DNA from: Streptomyces sp. MBT65
GTDB lineage: Bacteria > Actinomycetota > Actinomycetes > Streptomycetales > Streptomycetaceae
DNA: 35,555 nucleotides
Assembly (NCBI RefSeq): GCF_016612545.1
Contig: NZ_JAENRY010000075.1
Location: 1-35,555, forward strand
Direction: 5' to 3'
Position 1 is the first letter of the stretch; every line of letters begins with the position of its first letter. Both the position numbers and the translations under genes were made by a program. The notes under the pieces were generated by a model, which worked only from the letters and a program-made list of their open reading frames with translations, ran no database searches and was not told the origin of the DNA. This document shows, piece after piece, positions 9,569 to 15,986 of this stretch.

Positions 9569-10797
9569 CCCAGGACGTGTTCGTCCTCGTCGAGAGCAAC
9601 ACCACCGGTACGGGCCGGCTGTTCCCCGCGGCGGCCCGCGCGCTCGGCCTGCACCCGGTACTGCTGGCCGCCGACCCGTCCCGGTACGCCTCAGTGGGCG
9701 GCGCCGAGGTGGTCCCCACCGACACCGACAGCGTGGCCGCGGTGGTCGACGCCTGCCGACGCCTGGCCGTCGGACGGCGTGTCGCGGGCGTCGCCACCAG
9801 CTCCGACTACTACGTGGAGACGGCGGCCGCCACGGCCACCGCTCTCGGCCTTCCGGCGAACTCCCCCGAGGATCTCGCCGCCGTCCGCGACAAGGGCACG
9901 CAGCGGGCCCGGCTCGCCGCGGCCGGGGTGCGCGTGCCCCGGTTCACGGTGGCCGGGACGGTCGAGGAAGTCCTGGCCGCGGCCGAGGAGACCGGTTACC
10001 CGGTGGTCGTCAAACCGGTCATGGGCAGCGGCAGCCTCGGAGTGCTGCTGTGCTCGGACCCCGCGCAGACGGCCGGGCACGCCCGCGCCCTGCTGGACCG
10101 CGGGTTCGACGAGCGCGGCCGGGCGGTGCCGCGCCGGGTCACGGTCGAGGAGTTCGTGAGCGGCGCGGAGTATTCGGCGGAGGTCCTCGACGGCACCGTG
10201 GTCGGGATCACCGCCAAACACCTCGGGGCACCGCCCCTGTTCGTCGAGACCGGGCACGACTTCCCCGCCTCCCTGGCACCGGCCGCGCACGAGGCGGTGA
10301 CCGAGGCCGCCGAGGCGGCCGTACGAGCCCTCGGTGTCGCTCTCGGTCCGGCGCACGTGGAACTGCGCCTCGGCCCCGTCGGACCGGTCCTGATCGAGGT
10401 CAACCCACGGCTGGCGGGCGGCTGGATCCCCCGGCTGGTGCGGGAGGCGACCGGGGCCGACCTGATCCTGGCCACGGTCGCGGCGTTCAGCGGCCGGGAG
10501 GCCCCGGTGGCCGCCACGGTGGCCCGGGGCGCGGCGATCCGGTTCGTGGTGGCCGAGGACAGCGGCCGGCTGCGCGGCTTCGAGGGCGTGGCACAGGCCT
10601 GCGCCGTTCCCGGCGTGGTCGACGTCGAGACCTACCGGGAGCCGGGAGCGGAGATCGTCGTCGGCGGCGACTTCCGGGACCGGATCGGACATGTGCTGGC
10701 CCGAGGCGGGTCCGCCGCCGAGGCCGCGGAAGCCGCGGCCGAGGGTGTGCGCCGCATCAAGCCGACCCTGACTGTCCGTCAGGAGGTGTCGGCGTGA
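9565..10797 (+). CDS. ATP-grasp carboxylate-amine ligase
   Basis: A 410-aa ATP-grasp protein. GYPVVVKPVMGSGSLGV (about 148-164) is the ATP-binding strand and glycine-rich loop, VTVEEFVSGAEYS follows, and LIEVNPRLAGGW near 276-287 carries the metal-binding Glu and Asn. Such enzymes join a carboxylate to an amine through an acyl phosphate (carnosine synthase, dapdiamide-type and L-amino-acid ligases). The gene overlaps both neighbours by four bases (ATGA at 9565, GTGA at 10794), so it is produced with the PLP enzyme and the lyase. The known route to diaminobutyrate does not need a ligase. It may condense diaminobutyrate or its aspartate adduct with another amino acid. The substrate is unknown. 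Confidence 0.8.
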   Translation: MTQDVFVLVESNTTGTGRLFPAAARALGLHPVLLAADPSRYASVGGAEVVPTDTDSVAAVVDACRRLAVGRRVAGVATSSDYYVETAAATATALGLPANSPEDLAAVRDKGTQRARLAAAGVRVPRFTVAGTVEEVLAAAEETGYPVVVKPVMGSGSLGVLLCSDPAQTAGHARALLDRGFDERGRAVPRRVTVEEFVSGAEYSAEVLDGTVVGITAKHLGAPPLFVETGHDFPASLAPAAHEAVTEAAEAAVRALGVALGPAHVELRLGPVGPVLIEVNPRLAGGWIPRLVREATGADLILATVAAFSGREAPVAATVARGAAIRFVVAEDSGRLRGFEGVAQACAVPGVVDVETYREPGAEIVVGGDFRDRIGHVLARGGSAAEAAEAAAEGVRRIKPTLTVRQEVSA

Positions 10798-12317
10798 CGG
10801 ACTCCGGCCGCCTGCGCAGCGCCGCCTCCCCCGAGATCCGCCGCATGCTCCTTGAGCGGCGCGACCCGCCGAGGGTCGGCTGGAAGACCGAACTCGACCG
10901 GATCACCCATGTCGACCTCGCGCACGTCGTCATGCTCGCCGAACGGCAGATCGTCGGTGTACGGACCGCGTCCACCCTGCTGGCGGCGATCACGGAGCTG
11001 CGCGAGAGCGACTACCTGCCACTGGAGACCAGGCCCGCCCCGCGCGGTCTCTACCTGGCCTACGAGTCCCATCTGATCGAGACGCTCGGCGACGAGACCG
11101 GCGGTGTCCTCCAGACCGGCCGGTCCCGCAACGACCTCGGCGTCACCTGCCTCCAGCTGGCGCTGCGCGAACCGTACCGCCGGCTGTCCGAGGAACTGGG
11201 CGAGTTGGGCCGGGTCCTGCTGGAACGCGCCCAGGAGCATCGCGAGGTGCTCATGCCCGCCTACACCCACTTCCAGGCGGCCGTGCCGGTTACGTACGGC
11301 CACTACCTGCTGGGGCTGGCGCAGACCTTCGAGCGGGACGCCCGGGCGCTGGCACAGGCCGGCGAGGGGCTTGAGCTGTGCCCGCTGGGCGCCGGGTCGA
11401 TCGGCGGGACGACCGTCGCCATAGATCCGCGGCGTACGGCCGAACTCCTCGGCTTCGGCGAGCCGGTCCGCAACTCGGTCGATGCCATCGCCACCCGGGA
11501 CACCGCGCTGCGGCTGCTGTCGGCGGCCGTGGTGCTGGGGGTCACCCTCGACCGGGCCGCCCTCGACCTGTTGATGTGGTCGAGCGCGGAGTTCGGGCTG
11601 GTGTCGATCCCCGACGGGCTGGTCGGGTCGAGTTCGATGATGCCGCAGAAGCGCAACGCTTTCGTCCTGGAGCATGTGCAGGGCAAGTCAGCCGCCGCTC
11701 TCGGCGGGCTGACGGCCGCTGTGAGCGCGATGCGGGGCACGCCGTTCACCAACTCCATCGCGGTCGGCACCGAGGCGATGGCCCATGTGATGCCGGCCCT
11801 GGATGCCACCATCGACGCGGTGAAGATCCTGCGGCTGGCCTACGACGGGGCCCGGCCGATCGCCAGGGCCATGGAGGACCGGGCGACCGCGGGGCTGACA
11901 CACGCGACCGCCACCGCGGAGTGGCTGGTGCGGCAGGGGGTGCCGTTCCGGCGAGCTCACCACCAGGTCGGGGAGGCCGCCCTCGCCGTCGTGGAGGGAC
12001 GGGCCGACTCGCTCGGCGCGGCTCTCGACGCACAGGGCCACACGACGGCCGGCGAGTCCGCCGACCTGCGGCCGGGGACCGTGTGGCGGGCGGCCGAGTA
12101 CGGCGGTGGCCCCGGCCCCGCCTCGTTCCTGCACTGCCACGGACAGCTCACCCCGCGCTGGGACGACCACCGCACCCGGCTGGCCAAGGAGACCGGCCGC
12201 TGGCGCGACGCCGACGAGAACCTGCGGGACGCGGTGGCCCTGGTGCATGACCGGAGCCAGGACACCACCCGGCTGCCGGATCCGAACCCGAGGAGGAACT
12301 TCCATGCCGAGCACTGA
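10794..12317 (+). CDS. Argininosuccinate lyase homologue (diaminobutyrate-forming lyase)
   Basis: A 507-aa member of the fumarase/argininosuccinate lyase superfamily. It has TGRSRND near 110, YTHFQAAVPVTYGHY near 157-171, and the signature loop GSSSMMPQKRN (about 278-288) that carries the catalytic serine. Family members split a C-N bond and release fumarate. Relatives sit in the pacidamycin (Pac17) and friulimicin clusters, where they are assigned to 2,3-diaminobutyrate formation. By context it removes fumarate from the threonine-derived aspartate adduct. A long frame runs upstream to 10050, but that is the shadow of the ATP-grasp gene. The GTG at 10794 overlaps the ligase stop and has AGGAGG (10781-10786) upstream. 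A primary role in arginine synthesis is unlikely in this setting. Confidence 0.8.
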   Translation: MTDSGRLRSAASPEIRRMLLERRDPPRVGWKTELDRITHVDLAHVVMLAERQIVGVRTASTLLAAITELRESDYLPLETRPAPRGLYLAYESHLIETLGDETGGVLQTGRSRNDLGVTCLQLALREPYRRLSEELGELGRVLLERAQEHREVLMPAYTHFQAAVPVTYGHYLLGLAQTFERDARALAQAGEGLELCPLGAGSIGGTTVAIDPRRTAELLGFGEPVRNSVDAIATRDTALRLLSAAVVLGVTLDRAALDLLMWSSAEFGLVSIPDGLVGSSSMMPQKRNAFVLEHVQGKSAAALGGLTAAVSAMRGTPFTNSIAVGTEAMAHVMPALDATIDAVKILRLAYDGARPIARAMEDRATAGLTHATATAEWLVRQGVPFRRAHHQVGEAALAVVEGRADSLGAALDAQGHTTAGESADLRPGTVWRAAEYGGGPGPASFLHCHGQLTPRWDDHRTRLAKETGRWRDADENLRDAVALVHDRSQDTTRLPDPNPRRNFHAEH

Positions 12318-13386
12318 CCGCGACGCGTTCGCGCCGCCCGTCGTCGAACTACGCAGCGACACCTTCACCCTGCCGACGGCCCGGATGCTGGAGGAGATGA
12401 CGAAGGCGCCGCTCGGCGACGACGTCTATGGCGAGGACCCCACCGCCCGTGAGCTGGAGGAACTGGCCGCCGAGCTGCTGGGCATGGAGGACGCCTGCTT
12501 CATGCCGAGCGGCACCATGGGCAACCTGGCGGCCCTCCTCGCCCACTGCCCGCGCGGCACCAAGGCCCTCGCCGGCGCCGAGTCCGACATCTACGTCTAC
12601 GAGGCCGGCGGGGCCTCCTACTGCGGCGGCGTGATCGTCGAACCGGTGGCCAACCGGGCCGACGGCACCATGGCGCTCGCCGACATCGAAGCCGCCTTCC
12701 CGGAGGACCCCGAGGACCCGCAGTTCGCGCTGCCCGCCGTGCTGTGTGTGGAGAACCCGCAGAACCGCTGCGGCGGGCGGGTACTGCCGCTGGAGTACCT
12801 GGCCGAGGTCCGGGCGCTGGCTCGGGCCCGCGGGGTGGCGGTCCATCTGGACGGGGCCCGCCTCTTCAACGCGGCGCTCGTCCTCGGCGTCCCCGTGCAC
12901 GTCATCGCCGGATACGCGGACTCGGTGCAGTTCTGTCTGTCGAAGGGGCTGTCCGCGCCGGTCGGCTCGATGGTCGCCGGCAGCGCCGAGTTCGTCCGGT
13001 CCGTGCGCCGCATCCGCAAGATGCTGGGCGGCGGCATGCGGCAGGCCGGGGTGCTGGCCGCGGCCGGACTGGTCGCGCTACGGGAGATGACGCTGCGGCT
13101 CGGCGAGGACCACGCCACGGCGCGCCGGCTGGCCGAGGGGCTGGCCGCGCTGCCGGGGGTCGTGGTGGAGCCGGTCGAGACCAACATGGTGTTCTTCCGG
13201 ATCGACGCCCCCGGCCTGACGCAGGCCCGGTTCATCGAGCAGGCCTGGGAGCAGGGCGTGCGCCTCGCCGAACTGGGCCGCGGCCGGATCCGGGCGGTCA
13301 CGCACGCCGGGGTGGACGGCTCCGACGCCGACCGCGCCCTGGTGGTCTTCCGGAACATCCTGCTGCCGCAGGCCGCCGCCGCCTGA
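12304..13386 (+). CDS. Threonine aldolase family PLP enzyme
   Basis: A 360-aa fold-type I PLP enzyme of the beta-eliminating lyase / L-threonine aldolase family. It opens with VELRSDTFTLPT (typical LRSDT start) followed by GDDVYGEDP. VHLDGARLFNAA provides the cofactor-binding Asp, and Lys214 in FCLSKGLSAP forms the Schiff base. Family reaction: cleavage or formation of beta-hydroxy-alpha-amino acids (threonine to glycine plus acetaldehyde, and the reverse). It could make a beta-hydroxy building block or clear a wrong threonine isomer. The ATG at 12304 overlaps the lyase gene by 14 bases and has AGGAGGA upstream. A 115-base gap without clear structure separates it from the MbtH gene. Confidence 0.85.
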   Translation: MPSTDRDAFAPPVVELRSDTFTLPTARMLEEMTKAPLGDDVYGEDPTARELEELAAELLGMEDACFMPSGTMGNLAALLAHCPRGTKALAGAESDIYVYEAGGASYCGGVIVEPVANRADGTMALADIEAAFPEDPEDPQFALPAVLCVENPQNRCGGRVLPLEYLAEVRALARARGVAVHLDGARLFNAALVLGVPVHVIAGYADSVQFCLSKGLSAPVGSMVAGSAEFVRSVRRIRKMLGGGMRQAGVLAAAGLVALREMTLRLGEDHATARRLAEGLAALPGVVVEPVETNMVFFRIDAPGLTQARFIEQAWEQGVRLAELGRGRIRAVTHAGVDGSDADRALVVFRNILLPQAAAA

Positions 13387-13501
13387 GCCTTGTTCCCGAC
13401 CGACCGATTCCCCTGCCTACGAACCCTTTCCACGTCCCGTCCGCACCACTCGCTCCACACCCATCCCTGAAACAGCTCCACCACACGATCGGAGAATCGT
13501 C

Positions 13502-13699
13502 ATGCAGCACAACTCCCAGCAGTGGCTCGTGGTCGTCAACGACGAGGAGCAGTACTCCATCTGGGCTGCCGACCGCGACATCCCGCAGGGCTGGCGCGCG
13601 GTCGGCGTCAGCGGTCCGAAGGAGGACTGCCTCGACCACATCGAGCGCACCTGGACCGACATGCGCCCGCTGAGCCTGCGCTCAGCCACCGCCGCGTAG
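13502..13699 (+). CDS. MbtH-like protein
   Basis: A 65-aa protein of full MbtH length. It has the family pattern: QYSIWAADRDIPQGW, then VGVSGPKEDCLDHIE, then WTDMRPLSLR. These proteins bind NRPS adenylation domains and are often needed for their folding or activity, so this one probably serves the A domains encoded in this window. CGGAGA lies about 7 bases before the ATG. It is the last gene before the terminator at 13725. Confidence 0.95.
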   Translation: MQHNSQQWLVVVNDEEQYSIWAADRDIPQGWRAVGVSGPKEDCLDHIERTWTDMRPLSLRSATAA

Positions 13700-13724
13700 G
13701 CCTCCGGCTGATCGGGTCACAGAA

Positions 13725-13754
13725 GATCACCGGCGCCTGACGGCGCCGGTGATC
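13725..13754 (+). terminator. Perfect 13-bp hairpin after MbtH
   Basis: GATCACCGGCGCC (13725-13737) pairs fully with GGCGCCGGTGATC (13742-13754) around the loop TGAC, 25 bases after the MbtH stop. This is a strong intrinsic-terminator shape without a T-run. It marks the end of the + strand precursor operon. Confidence 0.8.
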
Positions 13755-14265
13755 GGCGTGTGGTGCGTGCGCTGGACGGCGGAGGCGGAAGTCGACGCGA
13801 TGGGAGTCCCCCGGTCGAACGAAACCGAGACCGAGGAAGTCGGCGCCCGACGACAACGCCGCAGATGTGCGTGCCACACCCCGCGTCCGCGACCTGATCC
13901 GCCGGCACCCCGCACCGCGGAACACGTACGTCGAGATCCGCGAGCGCGCTGACAGATGTATCAGCGGCTACGACGCCGACGGTTTCACCGTCGACGTCGT
14001 GCCGGAGAACGCGCGTTCCGGCACGTACTCGCTTCCGCGCCGGAACCTCGGTCCGGCGGAGAACCACGAGCGCGGCACGAAGACCGGATCGACGGGACGG
14101 GGATGGACACCTACCTGCTCGACGGGGCCCAACGCGCCTGGACACCTCACCGCGAACCGGCGGCGCGGCCGGGAGCGGCTGCCTGTTCGACTCGTCGCCG
14201 GAGCTCGAAGCGGCGACCGACGGGACCGGCCGGCACGTCGTCGAGGTCAAACGGGCCGACCCTGG
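13755..14265. other. Gene-poor stretch with possible decayed coding remnant
   Basis: No intact gene is convincing here. On the + strand, fragments in shifted frames have coding-like codon use: about 13840-14095 (includes GYDADGFTVDVVPENARSG), then one starting at 14103 (MDTYLLDGAQRAW), then about 14185-14280 (LFDSSPELEAATDGTGRHV). The last fragment continues into the 3' end of the opposite-strand regulator. The pattern would fit a gene broken by frameshifts, but I do not recognise the family. Minus-strand frames here look like shadows. Confidence 0.3.
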
Positions 14266-15585
14266 CTACAACGTCGTCCGCACGCCGGGCTCGCCGACCG
14301 CCACCTTCCGGGCGCGGTCCTCGGGACCGACCCGGTGCATCACCGTCGCGCGCCAGCGCCGGGGTTCACGGCGCGCCTCCGCGTACAGGTGGCGGACGTG
14401 ATTGAGGACCGAGAACCGGGGTTCGTCACCGCCGAGGCTCTCCGGCCGCACCAGGCCGTATGTCAGCAGCGTGAAGACGATGATGGCGGCGTCGGCCCCG
14501 GACGTCCCGACGATCGTCGCCGCCTCGGCGACCGACCAACTGAGGTGGTGGCGGGCAACGGCGGCGAGGAAGGAGACGCCGGCCGGGCTGAGCTGGCCCA
14601 GGGTACGGCGCAGCCGGACCACCAGGTCGCGTGAGGTGTCCGCGGTCATCGGCGGCGCGGTCAGGCCGAACGGGCTTCGCTCCACCTCCGCGAGCAGCTC
14701 CGGCAGGGAGCGTACGAGGGCCCAACTACCGGCGAACTCCAAGGTCCTGGGCAGTCCGTCGAGGCGCCGGCACAGTTCGGCGACGACCACGGCGTCGGAG
14801 TCGTCCAGCCGAAACAGGGGGTTGCCGGCCCGGATGCGGCTGCACAGCAGCTGTACGGATGGCACCTCTGCCAGCAGCGCCGGGTCCGTCTCGGCGCCGG
14901 AGGCGGGCACCGGCAGCGGGGCGAGGCGCAGGATCTGCTCGCCCGGAACGCCGCACGGCCCGCTCGCGGTGAGCAGGATCCGCAGCCGGGGGTGGGCGTG
15001 CATCAGCGCGACCAACTGGGCCGCGCCGGCCGCGAGTTCGGCGTCGTCCAGCACCAGCACGGTCCGCTCCTCGGGGGCGCGGTCGGCGAGTTCGCCGGCG
15101 GGGATCTCCTCGCCGCGTGCCTGCCACAGGATCCGGGTGCCGTCCGCAGCGGCCCGACGCATGCCCTCGGCGGCGAGGTGCGACTTCCCGACCCCTCCTA
15201 TGCCGACGATGGACACCAGCCGTCCGCCCGGCTGTCCCAGCAGGTCGGTGAGAGCAGCCACTTCGGTTTCCCGGCCGATCAGCGGGCCCCGGACGAGCCA
15301 GGGCGTGAGGCCGCGGCCCTCATTCTCGGGATGGCCTCCAGTGCCTGGGCGGCGCCGGGCCGCGTCCAGCAGCGTCTCGCGCTGCGTATGGCCCAGCCGC
15401 AGTCCGTCCGCCAGCAGCCGGATCGTGTCCAGCCGCGGGGAGCGGACCTTGCCCTGCTCCAGGTTGCCTATGGCGCGCACGCTCACTGTGGTGAGGTCCG
15501 CGAGATGCCGCTGGGTGAGTCCGGCGCGCCTGCGGTGGCCTCTCAAAAGGGCGCCGAGGTCCGGCTGGGTTCGGATGTCGTTCAT
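14266..15585 (-). CDS. XRE helix-turn-helix / NB-ARC ATPase regulator
   Basis: A 439-aa regulator. Residues 9-62 form an XRE helix-turn-helix (LRGHRRRAGLTQRHLADLT, then GNLEQGKVRSP). After a linker comes PLIGRETE and an NB-ARC-like ATPase with Walker A GIGGVGKS (128-135) and Walker B-like VLVLDD near 180. No TPR array follows, so it is shorter than AfsR/GutR-type proteins. The frame allows a start at 15642, but the ATG at 15585 places the HTH at the usual distance and has CCGGAG upstream. It is the last gene of the minus-strand regulatory block and lies 144 bases after a small secreted-peptide gene on the same strand. It probably controls cluster transcription; its ligand and targets are unknown. 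Confidence 0.8.
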   Translation of the reverse strand: MNDIRTQPDLGALLRGHRRRAGLTQRHLADLTTVSVRAIGNLEQGKVRSPRLDTIRLLADGLRLGHTQRETLLDAARRRPGTGGHPENEGRGLTPWLVRGPLIGRETEVAALTDLLGQPGGRLVSIVGIGGVGKSHLAAEGMRRAAADGTRILWQARGEEIPAGELADRAPEERTVLVLDDAELAAGAAQLVALMHAHPRLRILLTASGPCGVPGEQILRLAPLPVPASGAETDPALLAEVPSVQLLCSRIRAGNPLFRLDDSDAVVVAELCRRLDGLPRTLEFAGSWALVRSLPELLAEVERSPFGLTAPPMTADTSRDLVVRLRRTLGQLSPAGVSFLAAVARHHLSWSVAEAATIVGTSGADAAIIVFTLLTYGLVRPESLGGDEPRFSVLNHVRHLYAEARREPRRWRATVMHRVGPEDRARKVAVGEPGVRTTL

Positions 15586-15729
15586 GACTCGCTCCGGTGG
15601 GCCGTTCCGAGGTACTGGTGGAACCGGTGGACGGGACGCCATCCGAGTGGGTCTCCCGGTGCCGTTCCCCGGTGTCGTTGCCGGGCATCTCCAGTGGATG
15701 CCGCGTGTCTGCCGAACGCCGGCGCGCCG

Positions 15730-15900
15730 TCAGCTCCAGGGGTTCGTGTCGTCCGTGGAGTTGCCGTCGGCCTGCACGGTGACCGTCCGCTGCGGGTGCA
15801 CCGCGGCCTCGGCCGCCGCCGAGCCCAGGAGAGCGGCCAGCGCCGCGACGACGACGAGGACCTTCACGTGCTTCACGACCGGTGCGAAGGTGCTGTTCAT
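15730..15900 (-). CDS. Small predicted secreted peptide (56 aa)
   Basis: This short gene begins with ATG at 15900 and stops at 15732-15730. The start has AGGAAA about 7 bases upstream. The product has lysines at 10 and 13, then a hydrophobic core VLVVVAALAALLGSAAAEAA: a classic signal peptide with probable cleavage after an Ala-x-Ala near residues 28-33. The predicted mature part is only about 24 residues, polar, starting near VHPQRTV and ending in NPWS. It has no cysteines, so it is unlike a disulfide toxin or a lanthipeptide. Same strand and position as leader to the XRE-NB-ARC gene suggest a signalling or regulatory partner, but that is inference. I do not recognise a named family. Confidence 0.65.
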   Translation of the reverse strand: MNSTFAPVVKHVKVLVVVAALAALLGSAAAEAAVHPQRTVTVQADGNSTDDTNPWS

Positions 15901-15956
15901 GGTGGTTTCCTGTCTCTCCCCCGGCCCGCTGCCGGACTTCTGGAAGGAAAGTTAGG

Positions 15957-15977
15957 AGTGGCTGTAATCACGCCACT
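15957..15977. promoter_or_regulatory. Dyad between ATPase and peptide genes
   Basis: AGTGGC (15957-15962) and GCCACT (15972-15977) form an inverted repeat with a 9-base AT-richer centre, in the 86-base gap after the ATPase gene and before the secreted-peptide gene. It could be an operator for the peptide gene or a weak terminator. The arms are short, so it could also be chance. Confidence 0.3.
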
Positions 15978-15986
15978 TTGACGCCG

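Noticed and set aside
7528..12317. Arginine biosynthesis as the role of the lyase operon
   Set aside because: No argininosuccinate synthase or other arg gene is present, and the partners (threonine-kinase-like and PLP beta-replacement enzymes) fit diaminobutyrate supply better.
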